A model generated the notes under the pieces. It was not told the DNA's origin and made no database searches. It saw nothing but the letters and a program-made list of their open reading frames with translations. Made by a program: the position numbers and the translations under genes. From contig READ01000037.1 of the NCBI GenBank assembly GCA_004293675.1, forward strand, positions 1 to 43,260: a stretch of DNA of 43,260 nucleotides, written 5' to 3'. Source of the stretch: Betaproteobacteria bacterium (GTDB taxonomy: Bacteria > Pseudomonadota > Gammaproteobacteria > Burkholderiales > Casimicrobiaceae). Every line of letters starts with the position of its first letter. Positions within the stretch are counted from its first letter, which is position 1. Below, piece after piece: positions 1 through 6,950 of the stretch.

Positions 1-97
1 GTTGTTAAAACCAACGTTGCACACGAACCCCAAACAGTGTCACCACGCCGCTGAAATCGCGTGGCTTAAACACTCAATGGAAGGTTGACAGGATCAC
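1..97 (+). repeat. Left arm of 97-bp terminal inverted repeat
   Basis: Bases 1-97 are the exact reverse complement of 43162-43258, which I checked base by base. Identity stops at base 98: the next bases are accccg here and, read from the other end, cctttg. The right arm has two further bases outside the repeat. One forward frame is open for about 17 codons to a stop near base 52, so it could be the tail of a gene lying outside the window, but I recognise nothing in it. The arm could be the edge of a longer dispersed repeat cut at an assembly boundary, or a genuine inverted repeat. Confidence 0.95.
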
Positions 98-147
98 ACC
101 CCGCTGCGGGCAAGGACCCATCCCTCGCTAAAAATTAGAGCTCACCC

Positions 148-579
148 ATGCACAAGCTAACAATCTCCGCTGAAACCGAAGACCAAGACGTCGAGCTCAT
201 TCACCGCTTCTTGTCCGAAGAGTCTGCCTGGGCGCGAGGTATTCCGCTCGAAACGGTGCGCACATCCATTGAGCACTCTTTGAACTTTGGTGCGTTTCTG
301 GGTCCCTCGCAAGTCGCGTTCGCGCGAGTGGTGTCCGACTACGCCACGTTTGCCTACCTCGTCGATGTCTTCGTTCTGCAGGAACATCGCGGCAAAGGCT
401 ACAGCTCTGCGCTCATGTCAGCAGTTTTGGCTCACCCGCGGCTTCAAGGCTTGCGCAGGTTTATGCTGGCAACCAGTACCGCTCATGGTTTGTACGAAAA
501 GTTTGGTTTCGCGCCGCCCGTCAAGCCGCAAACGCTGATGGAGAGATACAGTTCGAACGTTTACCACCGTCAGATCTAG
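148..579 (+). CDS. GNAT family N-acetyltransferase
   Basis: This is a predicted small cytoplasmic acetyltransferase of 143 residues, the usual length for a single-domain GNAT protein. The acetyl-CoA pyrophosphate-binding motif is clear as EHRGKGYSSALM at about residues 80-91. It follows a beta strand (YLVDVFVL) and precedes the YEKFGF motif near residue 113 that typically ends GNAT folds. The Leu-Val-Asp-Val strand and compact size resemble the YjdJ/Yjab-like GNATs; the substrate cannot be read from sequence. The ATG start lacks a strong ribosome-binding site (only tagag lies upstream). Its nearest neighbours on the same strand are a small ORF and a DUF924 gene. Confidence 0.9.
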   Translation: MHKLTISAETEDQDVELIHRFLSEESAWARGIPLETVRTSIEHSLNFGAFLGPSQVAFARVVSDYATFAYLVDVFVLQEHRGKGYSSALMSAVLAHPRLQGLRRFMLATSTAHGLYEKFGFAPPVKPQTLMERYSSNVYHRQI

Positions 580-603
580 CTCAAACATAAGGAGCCAAAG
601 ACG

Positions 604-723
604 ATGCTCGCCTCGCGTCTCCAAGCACCAGACAGTGTGCTTCTGCCAGAGCGCCTGGTGTCCTCGCGCGGCGCTATCGACTATCGTGTGATCATGCGTA
701 ACCCCGCTCAAACTCGGCACTAA
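604..723 (+). CDS. Possible 39-residue small protein or leader peptide
   Basis: An ATG at 604 follows a good ribosome-binding site (AAGGAG at about 589-594, spacing about 9) and opens a 39-codon frame ending in TAA at 721-723. That stop overlaps the AAGGA ribosome-binding site of the next gene, which starts at 732, so the two could be translationally coupled. The predicted peptide (MLASRLQAPDSV at its start) has no membrane segment and no family I recognise. It may be a real microprotein, a leader, or the remnant of a longer gene. Only the RBS and spacing support it. Confidence 0.3.
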   Translation: MLASRLQAPDSVLLPERLVSSRGAIDYRVIMRNPAQTRH

Positions 724-731
724 GGACCTGC

Positions 732-1268
732 ATGTACGAGTCAGTTCTAAATTTCTGGTTCAACGAAATCGCTCCGGCGCAGCGTTGGAAAGTTGACCCG
801 GGCTTTGACCAACTGATGCGAGAGCGTTTTGGCGACCTTCATCGTCGCGCTACGCAGGCGGAACTGTTTGAATGGCGACGCGATCCCAAGGGCCGACTGG
901 CCGAGATCGTCGTATTGGATCAGTTCTCTCGAAACATGTATCGAGGCGATCCTCGCGCTTTCGACAACGACGCCCTTGCCCTCGCACTGGCTCAAGAGGC
1001 GGTTGCGGCCAAGGCGGATGTTTCGCTTTCCTTGGATGAACGCGCGTTTTTGTACATGCCCTACATGCACAGCGAATCGGCAAGCATCCATGCAGTCGCG
1101 CTAGCGCTCTTTCGAGATCACGCGCCGCAGGGCACCTACGACTTCGAGCTGCGGCACAAGGCGATCATTGACCGATTCGGACGCTACCCCCACCGCAACG
1201 CGATCCTCGGACGAGCATCCACGCCAGAAGAACTGGCATTTTTAATGGAGCCCGGTTCGAGCTTCTAA
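732..1268 (+). CDS. DUF924 family protein
   Basis: This 178-residue protein has the features of the DUF924 family (PF06041), all-helical and TPR-like proteins of unknown function, usually about 180-200 residues. Signatures visible in order are VLNFWF near the N-terminus, VVLDQFSRNMYRGDPRAF around residues 57-74, FLYMPYMHSE around residues 106-115, and IIDRFGRYPHRNAILGR around residues 144-160. Start choice is supported by AAGGA five bases upstream of the ATG. It is complete and seems intact. It follows the small ORF at 604-723 closely. Function is unknown for the family, and the context adds no clear hint. Confidence 0.92.
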   Translation: MYESVLNFWFNEIAPAQRWKVDPGFDQLMRERFGDLHRRATQAELFEWRRDPKGRLAEIVVLDQFSRNMYRGDPRAFDNDALALALAQEAVAAKADVSLSLDERAFLYMPYMHSESASIHAVALALFRDHAPQGTYDFELRHKAIIDRFGRYPHRNAILGRASTPEELAFLMEPGSSF

Positions 1269-1425
1269 CTCGTTGGTAATGGGTCGGAGGCACGGCATCA
1301 AAATCGTCCCGAAAAACTCTCTAAGACTGTTAACCGAGCCGACCTCGCTACCGCTTCGACACACGAAAACACGAACCTGCTCTCTATCGCTGTCCTTCCT
1401 GAAACATCATGCACTCACGCGCCAT

Positions 1426-1458
1426 CCGTTCGTGGTGAGCCCGTCGAACCATGAACAG
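1426..1458 (-). repeat. 33-bp palindromic repeat, copy 1
   Basis: This is a reverse-orientation copy of the dispersed palindrome whose arms are CCGTTC and GAACGG. It carries the variant core agcccgtcg shared with copy 2, and its last arm is damaged (gaacag). It lies 157 bp beyond the DUF924 stop codon. Confidence 0.85.
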
Positions 1459-1576
1459 CTTGTGGAGAGTCGTCTCTGAGTGGGACAGGTCTCGCCGAAG
1501 GGCTCAGTTTTTCGAACACCAGGTATCGGCGCAACGAACGCCAGAGGAAACTTGCCGTGGCGTTTCATTGCTGACC

Positions 1577-1600
1577 GCCCTGCGCTAGCATGCGCAGGGC
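1577..1600. repeat. Perfect 9-bp stem hairpin
   Basis: GCCCTGCGC (1577-1585) pairs perfectly with GCGCAGGGC (1592-1600) around the loop tagcat. No T-run follows on either strand. The role is unknown; it could be an RNA structure or a decayed repeat. Confidence 0.6.
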
Positions 1601-1809
1601 GAGTCACGACGGCCACTGCGCATTGGAGCGATCAACGGCCAAGCCTCTTCAATGTGACGGCGAAGATTCGGTCTTCCGCTCTGGCGCAAGGACGAGTACA
1701 TCTCGGAACTCGAAATTGCGCGAAATAAGAACAGCCACCAATCATTGAACCGAATGCACGGTCATCACGACTCATCTGGCATCACATCGATCAACCACTT
1801 GGAGTTCTT

Positions 1810-2349
1810 ATGAAACATGCCCGTACCACTCAATGCGCTCTTGTTATTGCGCTGCTCACCACTTCGGCAGCAGCATTCGGGGCCTCGCCTGCTGATTCGC
1901 AATCGCGCGTCGACTCGAGTCCGTTTGCCAAACCGGCATCTAGCGTCACTACCTTCAAGCTACGCCCCAACGCGCCACAAGTCGGGGTCGTTACCCAACC
2001 TGTAATCGATTTAGCCCTCGAAGCCACTGACCTTAGCGGCGGCGGCAAGAGCGTGTGTGTTGTCAATCGCGGTAACGTACCGGCACCCGCCATTTCGATG
2101 CAAGTTGAAAATGTCTACAGCTTCCGAGACACCACGCCCGACGATGGACGCTCGCGAGGCGCAGGGGTTTCACGAAGCACGCAAATGATCCCAGCGCTTT
2201 CAGTCGGAGCGAGCCATTGCAGCACCCACGCCCCCTCTCATCGCTTCAGCAAAAAACTCAGTTTCCGCCTTGATGTCGCTAGCAGTTTTGCGGATCAACA
2301 GCCGCGCAACAACGTCCTGATCGTGCGGTTGCCACAGACCGGTGCCTGA
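1810..2349 (+). CDS. Secreted protein of unknown function
   Basis: This is a 179-residue protein with a clear Sec signal peptide: positive MKHAR, a hydrophobic stretch ALVIALLTTSAAA, and likely cleavage after AFGA near residue 25. GGAG sits about six bases upstream of the ATG. The mature part has two cysteines (in VCVVNRGN near residue 82 and SHCSTHA near residue 137) that could form a disulfide. Its alternating pattern around NRGNVPAPA and the final NNVLIVRLP strand suggests a small beta-sandwich, perhaps CARDB-like, but I cannot assign a family. The start and stop look intact. Downstream lies a decayed HIT gene rather than a functional partner. Confidence 0.75.
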   Translation: MKHARTTQCALVIALLTTSAAAFGASPADSQSRVDSSPFAKPASSVTTFKLRPNAPQVGVVTQPVIDLALEATDLSGGGKSVCVVNRGNVPAPAISMQVENVYSFRDTTPDDGRSRGAGVSRSTQMIPALSVGASHCSTHAPSHRFSKKLSFRLDVASSFADQQPRNNVLIVRLPQTGA

Positions 2350-2399
2350 TAGGTGACCGACCTGCAGGCCGTTAGCTCCGCGAGGCAGTTGGCGGTTTG

Positions 2400-2740
2400 G
2401 CAGTTGCGAGCATTTGTGCAGACTCAAGCGTGCCTTTCGCGACGTAGACCTCGCCAAGAGCGCAGACCACGCTTGGGCACGACGACCACACCACTGTATC
2501 GCCGCGATTGCTCTGCATCCACGACCCGACGTTCATGGAGGCTTATTCCTGCTTCCACTGGAGCACTGCGATCAACTCTGCGACCATCCGGCAGAACAAA
2601 TGAACTGGCGAGTGGCCATGACGTTTGACACTGCCATGTTCAAGTTATTCTGCGCGACGCGGCGATCAGTTTCATTTTGCGGGGGGACGCATGATGCCCG
2701 TACAAGATCGAATCGAGGCTGCCAAACACTTTCAGCGGTG
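2400..2740 (+). pseudogene. Decayed HIT-family gene copy
   Basis: This stretch aligns to the intact HIT gene at 5785-6237. The 24 bases at 2495-2518 differ from 5881-5904 by one base, and both encode CIAAIALH. Similarity continues through the sequence equivalent to NNHGSLVLFPREH. It then jumps over roughly 90 bases to the IRQNNEPAGGQD region and runs to the DRIEIAERI region near 2740. In the aligned frame the tryptophan before the catalytic HxHxH motif is a stop (TGG to TGA at 2626-2628) and the last histidine of the triad is glutamine. With deletions, frameshifts and a lost active site, it cannot make a working HIT protein. A 146-codon open frame through here (2414-2854) is a by-product of the decay. 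Confidence 0.85.
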
Positions 2741-2791
2741 TCTTGGCGTTATTTAGTTCGAAGATACTCGCCACGCACCGAAGTACCCTCC

Positions 2792-2824
2792 CCGTTCGTG
2801 GTGAGCCCGTCGAACCATGAACGG
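2792..2824 (-). repeat. 33-bp palindromic repeat, copy 2
   Basis: This complete reverse-orientation copy has arms CCGTTC and GAACGG. It shares the agcccgtcg core variant with copy 1. Together with copy 3 it forms an inverted doublet with a 45-base spacer, between the decayed HIT and YchJ genes. Confidence 0.9.
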
Positions 2825-2869
2825 CGTGGGAAGCGTGGCCTCTGTGTTGGGTGAGCTTCACCTCTATTA

Positions 2870-2902
2870 CCGCTCATGGTTCGACAAGCCCACCACGAAC
2901 GG
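2870..2902 (+). repeat. 33-bp palindromic repeat, copy 3
   Basis: This is a forward-orientation copy with one change in the first arm (CCGCTC) and core acaagccca. It is inverted relative to copy 2 at 2792-2824, so the pair can fold into one long hairpin. Confidence 0.88.
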
Positions 2903-2934
2903 GGGTGGATGCGCGCTTTTGGAGTAGGTCAGCT

Positions 2935-3125
2935 ATTGTTTGGAGGCTTCAGGTCTGCGTAAAACCAACGCCCGCCATCTTTCACGAAAAGCTAACGTCC
3001 GCTCGGGCGGTGGGCCACCGCGGCGAGCGAGCTCTCCGCGAGCGATATTTTTGACGCGTCCTTCCGTCGCACAGTGAATGCGGACTTTACGACGCTCAGA
3101 CTCGAACTCAGGCTCAGCGGTATGA
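2935..3125 (-). pseudogene. Decayed YchJ-family gene fragment
   Basis: Read on the minus strand, this matches the C-terminal half of the intact YchJ gene at 6477-6947. The recognisable pieces are LSLSSSLSVVKSA against LGLEIREALPVEA, ATEGRVKNIAR against ATEGFVEFIAR, and FVKDGGRWFYAD against FVKEAGRWLYVD, spread over different frames, so frameshifts are present. The N-terminal zinc-motif half is missing: the neighbouring LOG-like gene begins at 3174. Order and orientation relative to the decayed HIT gene and the intervening palindromes match the intact locus. Confidence 0.75.
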
Positions 3126-3173
3126 TCGTGTTCTGGTGACGCGAACCGCAAATTGGACAGCACAAAGAAAGCG

Positions 3174-3710
3174 ATGCCCCCATCTACCCGACGCCCTCAA
3201 GTCAGCATCCTCGGCAGCGCAGAGCCGGGCTCCAGTGCCTACGAACGCGCTGGCGACGCGGGCGCGCTTCTGGCCCGTCTGGGCATCACCGTGGTCAGCG
3301 GCTGCGGTAGCCCGGCCACTCGCGTGGCGGCGGAACGAGCCGTAGCGGCCGGAGGCATTGTGTTGAGCATCGTGCCGCCCGATCAAATGCCGCCGCCCGA
3401 TTGGCCAGCAACGGTGGTGGTGCCGTGTGGAATGGGCGATGCGCGTAACCTGCTCATGGCGCTTTCTGGAGACGCTTGCATCGTCATCGGCGGTAGAGCT
3501 GGGACGATTTCTGAGGTCTGCCTCGCGTGGCTACACAAGCGACCACTCCTTCCGCTGGTCGGTTGCGGTGGGTGGTCGGACACTCTGCCCGCCAATCCGC
3601 CTGATGAAAGGAAGAACTCGCCCATCCTTCCGTGGTCAACAACGGCACAGTTGCACACGCAGCTCATTGAGCTGGGGCTAGCGTCGAGCGCGCCAGTCAA
3701 CGCGGCCTAG
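3174..3710 (+). CDS. LOG-like / TIGR00725 family Rossmann protein
   Basis: This 178-residue protein belongs by motif to the SLOG superfamily (the LOG and TIGR00725 group), Rossmann-type nucleotide-binding proteins. Some members hydrolyse cytokinin nucleotides or nucleoside monophosphates. Visible features are the first strand and loop VSILGSAEPGS near the N-terminus, VVSGCGSPAT around residue 45, and the phosphate-binding signature GGRAGTISE around residues 107-115, the equivalent of PGGxGTxxE in LOG enzymes. An upstream in-frame TTG at 3153 is possible. I prefer the ATG at 3174, which has a weak AGAAAG ahead of it. The actual substrate is unknown. Confidence 0.82.
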   Translation: MPPSTRRPQVSILGSAEPGSSAYERAGDAGALLARLGITVVSGCGSPATRVAAERAVAAGGIVLSIVPPDQMPPPDWPATVVVPCGMGDARNLLMALSGDACIVIGGRAGTISEVCLAWLHKRPLLPLVGCGGWSDTLPANPPDERKNSPILPWSTTAQLHTQLIELGLASSAPVNAA

Positions 3711-3746
3711 TTGCTCGCTCACGCAGCGTAACGACGGCAGCACACC

Positions 3747-4379
3747 ATGCGCGCCTCAGTGTTCATCATCCGCCACGGCGATTACGATCGTCGGCCATCT
3801 ATTCAAGGAACCGAAGCATCGTGTGACTTTGGGTTATCCGCGCTCGGTGTGACACAAGCTCAGGCATTGCGAGATCGATTGACTCGTACGAGTGAGATTC
3901 AGGCCGACGCGCTCTTCTGCAGCACGTTACCAAGGGCACGACAAACGGCTGAAATCATCGCGCCAGCGCTTGGCGTGCTGGCGCAATCATTGACCGAGCT
4001 TTGTGAATGGGAAAGCGGCAACGAGGTGTTGGGTGTTGACCCACTCATGAAGCGCTTTCACGAACTGACACCAGAACAGCGGCGTCATCATCGCTTCCAT
4101 CCCGGCTTCGAAACGATTGCGGAGTTCACGGATCGGGTTCAGGCAAAGATGGATGAACTCGTCAAACTCTACGACGAAAAAACCGTCGTGATGGTCGTTC
4201 ACGGCGGAGTCGTTGAGGCGGCGTTCCACTACTTTCTCGGCTTTGGACCGGGTCCATTTGCGGGAGGCTATCCGGCTGCAGGTCATACTTCGATCACGCA
4301 CTGGCGCCGGTCTAAACATCGCGAAGACTGGGTGCAGGAGTTCGCCAACGACATGCATCACCTGCGCCACCTTGCCTAA
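3747..4379 (+). CDS. Histidine phosphatase family protein
   Basis: This 210-residue member of the phosphoglycerate-mutase-like histidine phosphatase superfamily carries the catalytic RHG motif at residues 9-11 (FIIRHGDY), with His10 as predicted phospho-acceptor. Other conserved residues are Arg63 in LPRARQTAE, Glu87 in CEWESG and the second histidine His152 in VVMVVHGG. All active-site residues are present, so it should be an active phosphatase or mutase, but the substrate cannot be read from sequence. It starts 36 bases after the LOG-like gene on the same strand, so the two may be co-transcribed and could both act on nucleotide or sugar phosphates, which is inference. Confidence 0.9.
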   Translation: MRASVFIIRHGDYDRRPSIQGTEASCDFGLSALGVTQAQALRDRLTRTSEIQADALFCSTLPRARQTAEIIAPALGVLAQSLTELCEWESGNEVLGVDPLMKRFHELTPEQRRHHRFHPGFETIAEFTDRVQAKMDELVKLYDEKTVVMVVHGGVVEAAFHYFLGFGPGPFAGGYPAAGHTSITHWRRSKHREDWVQEFANDMHHLRHLA

Positions 4380-4861
4380 CACCGGATCAAGCGCGGGCAT
4401 CACAACGGATTGCTGGTGTCATTGGATCGATTTCAGCGCTTTCATGAGCCCAATTGCGCACTGAGCGACGCCGTCGCCGTGAAAAAAGCAACGCTAGAAC
4501 GGCCGAGTTATCTGCGCAGGTTTTGCGGAGAGGGTGAGGCGGTGCCGCATTACGCGCGGCATTGAGTCATTTCTATAAACTTTTTAACTTTTAGCCCTAC
4601 GCAATATACGTTTTAATTATTTTTTAGTAGATGTTAATTTCTATTAAAATTGGCGTGTAAGCTAAATTTTACATGGCTTAACTAATTTCAGCTGGGATAG
4701 TGCGATGCTAGAACGACTAAGCGGGGTCGGCACGAGTGAACACAGCTTGACAACGTTCAGAGGACGTTTTTTGGGAGACTTGGGCACCGTTGTACCCTTA
4801 AAAACGGGCGGTTAAGTCGCTACACTCGGCCTCAGTGAAACAAAGCAGTTGGGCGTAAGGA
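4380..4861. other. Intergenic stretch with an AT-rich island
   Basis: These 482 bases contain no supported gene. Bases about 4568-4690 are strikingly AT-rich against the GC-rich surroundings. Parts of the island (tttagccctacgc near 4591 and, inverted, ggcgtgtaagctaaa near 4652) look like a poor inverted repeat. A terminator-like hairpin follows at 4752-4772. The region may hold a promoter, a small RNA or foreign DNA; nothing in it is firm. Confidence 0.55.
4752..4772 (+). terminator. Weak rho-independent terminator-like hairpin
   Basis: AACGTTC (4752-4758) can pair with GGACGTT (4762-4768) around an AGA loop, with one G-T wobble, and TTTT follows directly. The stem is short and AT-rich. It lies far (about 370 bases) from the preceding stop codon, so if real it may end a small transcript from the AT-rich island. 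Confidence 0.35.
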
Positions 4862-5737
4862 ATGAAGCGATGCGTACCCTCAATATCGATCTTGGCGGCC
4901 GCGCTGTGCTTGCCCACCTCAGCCCAAGTTGTGGCGGTGCTTGAGCACCCGCAATGCCGGGACGACCAAAGTCGAGTCGTTCGCGCCCTGTTTGCCAAAG
5001 AGAGTGGTCGCTGGCGCTCAGTGGTGCGCGCTGACTTTTCCGAAACGACCCCAAGAACCTGGTTTCAAACCGCAGGCACGGCCGCCTCAAAGACGATTCA
5101 GACCATCCAAGCATCGCCCCCACCGGACGACAAGTGGTTGTTCGCTCGGGACTTCTCGCTTGTTCCGTCCGAGCGCTCGCTTTTACCTAACGCGCCCAAC
5201 CCGGAGTCGAAGTTTCAAGGATGGTGCGATGCGCCAAAAAATCGGCCCGTCGCGCTCACCTCTATTGACGTGCGAACGCCTTTAGCGCCCGCTCTCCCCA
5301 CAGCGGCGGCGCTGTCCGCCGCACAACAACGCAGTTTATTGCGAGCTTTCCTGCGGACCTACTCTTCAAAAACACTCTGCGCCTATACCGACAACAAGCG
5401 CACGATGGTCGCGCCAATCAGCATCCGAACCTCAGACCTGGTCTTCCGAGCCAATTTGGAACTCCCGAGAGATTCCAGGTTAGTCGCCGTCGGACTCAAG
5501 CGGCCCGCGTTCGGCTGCAACAGCGAGGGCGGTAGCGCGGAGTTGCCTCGCTGGTTTGTTTTGGACCCACAACCTCGGTTCCTCGGCGCATCGATGCAGT
5601 TTATCCAGCGAGTACCCACCTCCGAACTCGGCGTGCCAAGCTACTTATTTTGGTACTCTGGTTACAACGAAGATGGCTACATCATGTTCGATAACCGTCT
5701 TCAAGAATCTACTCGCTTTACGTGGAAGTACCACTGA
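4862..5737 (+). CDS. Secreted protein of unknown function
   Basis: This 291-residue protein has a plausible Sec signal peptide (MKRCVPS followed by ISILAAALCLPTSA, with cleavage near residue 21). The mature part contains several cysteines and no repeat or membrane segment. The C-terminal half is rich in beta-strand patterns (YLFWYSGYNEDGYIMFDNR near the end). I do not recognise a family; it may be a periplasmic or extracellular protein. AAGGA abuts the ATG with almost no spacing, which is unusual and suggests weak initiation. The signal peptide begins right at this start, so I keep it. It lies 47 bases ahead of the HIT gene. Confidence 0.75.
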   Translation: MKRCVPSISILAAALCLPTSAQVVAVLEHPQCRDDQSRVVRALFAKESGRWRSVVRADFSETTPRTWFQTAGTAASKTIQTIQASPPPDDKWLFARDFSLVPSERSLLPNAPNPESKFQGWCDAPKNRPVALTSIDVRTPLAPALPTAAALSAAQQRSLLRAFLRTYSSKTLCAYTDNKRTMVAPISIRTSDLVFRANLELPRDSRLVAVGLKRPAFGCNSEGGSAELPRWFVLDPQPRFLGASMQFIQRVPTSELGVPSYLFWYSGYNEDGYIMFDNRLQESTRFTWKYH

Positions 5738-5784
5738 GGATTAGAGCTCAAAGGATGAGTTGAAAACCCACCAAAAAGCGCGAC

Positions 5785-6237
5785 ATGCAAAAACACCAAC
5801 CCCCGCTCTATCGCTGCCCCTTTTGCAACATCGTCAGTGGCGGAGAAGATCCCAGAACACTGGTTTGGCAAGACGAGCTCTGCATCGCCGCGATTGCTCT
5901 GCATCAACAACGGAACAACCACGGCAGCTTAGTGCTATTTCCGAGGGAGCACCATGAGAACCTCTACGACTTGCCAACGAAGCTGGGCGCTCATCTTTTT
6001 GAGGTTACAAAAGCGCTGAGTATTGGTGTCAAGAAATCGCTGCAGTGCGATGGCGTCACCATCCGGCAAAACAATGAACCTGCTGGTGGACAAGACGTTT
6101 GGCACTACCATGTGCACGTCATTCCTCGCTACAGCGGCGATCGGTTTCAATTCACCGGGGCGCAAGTCATGCCCCAGGAGGATCGAATCGAAATTGCTGA
6201 ACGTATCCGAGCGTCGCTTGGAGTGCTTAACCCGTAG
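5785..6237 (+). CDS. HIT family hydrolase
   Basis: This 150-residue histidine-triad protein should hydrolyse a nucleotide-phosphoramidate or related adenylated substrate. The triad is His107-Tyr-His109-Val-His111 in WHYHVHVIPR, so all three histidines and the following PR are present. Cys11 and Cys14 in CPFC form the zinc-knuckle start seen in many bacterial HIT proteins, and the IRQNNEPAGGQDV helix-strand precedes the triad. The length is normal. A decayed paralogous copy lies at 2400-2740. Downstream are two direct copies of the 33-bp palindrome and a convergent YchJ gene; the same arrangement surrounds the decayed copy. Confidence 0.93.
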   Translation: MQKHQPPLYRCPFCNIVSGGEDPRTLVWQDELCIAAIALHQQRNNHGSLVLFPREHHENLYDLPTKLGAHLFEVTKALSIGVKKSLQCDGVTIRQNNEPAGGQDVWHYHVHVIPRYSGDRFQFTGAQVMPQEDRIEIAERIRASLGVLNP

Positions 6238-6284
6238 CCCGCGGGCAATGTTGCTTGCGCGGTCGAAGGGCTTCTGCTCATTTG

Positions 6285-6317
6285 CCGTTCATGGTTCGAC
6301 AAGCTCACCACGAACGG
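6285..6317 (+). repeat. 33-bp palindromic repeat, copy 4
   Basis: This is a perfect consensus copy: arms CCGTTC/GAACGG, inner TGGT/ACCA, loop tcgacaagctc. It belongs to the first unit of the 80-bp direct repeat and lies 47 bases beyond the HIT stop codon. Confidence 0.95.
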
Positions 6318-6434
6318 AGCGGGAGCTGAGCTCGAAGCCCGTAGGCTGGGTTAGAAACCCAGCATCGCTCTCTCCGAAAAAACCATGCGGGGTTCATCTG
6401 TTGTTTGCGCGGTCGAAGGGCTTCTGCTCACTTG

Positions 6435-6467
6435 CCGTTCATGGTTCGACAAGCTCACCACGAACGG
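6435..6467 (+). repeat. 33-bp palindromic repeat, copy 5
   Basis: This perfect consensus copy is identical to copy 4 and exactly 150 bases further on. It lies ten bases beyond the stop codon of the convergent YchJ gene. Confidence 0.95.
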
Positions 6468-6476
6468 AACGGGAGC

Positions 6477-6947
6477 TCAGATCGTAGAAGGGGCTCTAAA
6501 CCCAGCGCGAGGCGGCCAACTTAGGCGTTTCGGAAACTCTCCATCCACATAAAGCCAACGCCCGGCTTCTTTTACGAACCGCGAACGCTCGTGCATGCGC
6601 TCCGCCGCACCGCCGCCTGCGGGCTTACTGCGGGCGATGAATTCAACGAACCCTTCGGTTGCGTCAGCCTCAACAGGTAGCGCTTCGCGAATTTCTAGTC
6701 CTAGCCATTTTTCATCGGCGTCGAATGGCATCAGCTCGATGGGGCGCGTTGACGAATGCCAGGTGTCGTTCAAATAGTCACGCAAACGCAGCACATAGGC
6801 GCTGTAGCGCGATCGCATCAGGGCTTCGGGCGTTGGGGCTTGTCCGTAGTGCGCGCCGCTATGAAATCGGCCACAGCATTGCTCATAGATTGCACCCTTT
6901 GGCAAGCCGCCACAGGGGCAATGCTTGCTATGCGTTGCAGCAGTCAT
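6477..6947 (-). CDS. YchJ family protein
   Basis: This 156-residue protein is of the YchJ/UPF0225 family. The N-terminal SEC-C-like zinc motif is visible as CPCGG at residues 10-14 and CC at residues 24-25. It is followed by TPEALMRSRYSAYVLRLRDYL around residues 39-59, the family signature. The rest is an NTF2-like domain (WLGLEIREA, FVEFIARSK, RFVKEAGRWLYVDGE). The molecular role is unknown. The start lies three bases after the stop of the upstream dehydrogenase gene (6951-7850), so the two are probably co-transcribed. The last dozen residues (PPRAGFRAPSTI) are encoded by sequence shared with the 80-bp repeat, so the C-terminus may have been replaced by repeat DNA. Confidence 0.9.
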   Translation of the reverse strand: MTAATHSKHCPCGGLPKGAIYEQCCGRFHSGAHYGQAPTPEALMRSRYSAYVLRLRDYLNDTWHSSTRPIELMPFDADEKWLGLEIREALPVEADATEGFVEFIARSKPAGGGAAERMHERSRFVKEAGRWLYVDGEFPKRLSWPPRAGFRAPSTI

Positions 6948-6950
6948 TGC

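Larger units (their letters stand above)
1269..1809. other. Intergenic stretch with a palindromic repeat and a hairpin
   Basis: I find no convincing gene in these 541 bases. Short open frames lack a family match or ribosome-binding site, and one of them runs through the 33-bp repeat at 1426-1458. A strong hairpin sits at 1577-1600 (GCCCTGCGC, 6-base loop, GCGCAGGGC). It is not followed by a T-run, so it is not an obvious rho-independent terminator. The last bases carry the ribosome-binding site of the gene at 1810. Confidence 0.6.
6251..6480 (+). repeat. 80-bp direct repeat, two copies 150 bp apart
   Basis: Bases 6251-6330 recur at 6401-6480 with four differences. Each copy holds the string gcgcggtcgaagggcttctg followed by one forward 33-bp palindrome. 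So the palindrome was duplicated with about 34 bases of left flank and 13 of right flank. The second copy ends at the 3' end of the convergent YchJ gene. Confidence 0.92.

Noticed and set aside
1480-1728. 82-codon open frame
   Set aside because: No ribosome-binding site and no domain, and it spans a strong hairpin; not enough to call a gene.
2414-2854. A 146-codon open frame that looks like a gene
   Set aside because: It runs over the decayed HIT copy in mixed frames and ends inside a 33-bp palindrome; the HIT active site is lost.
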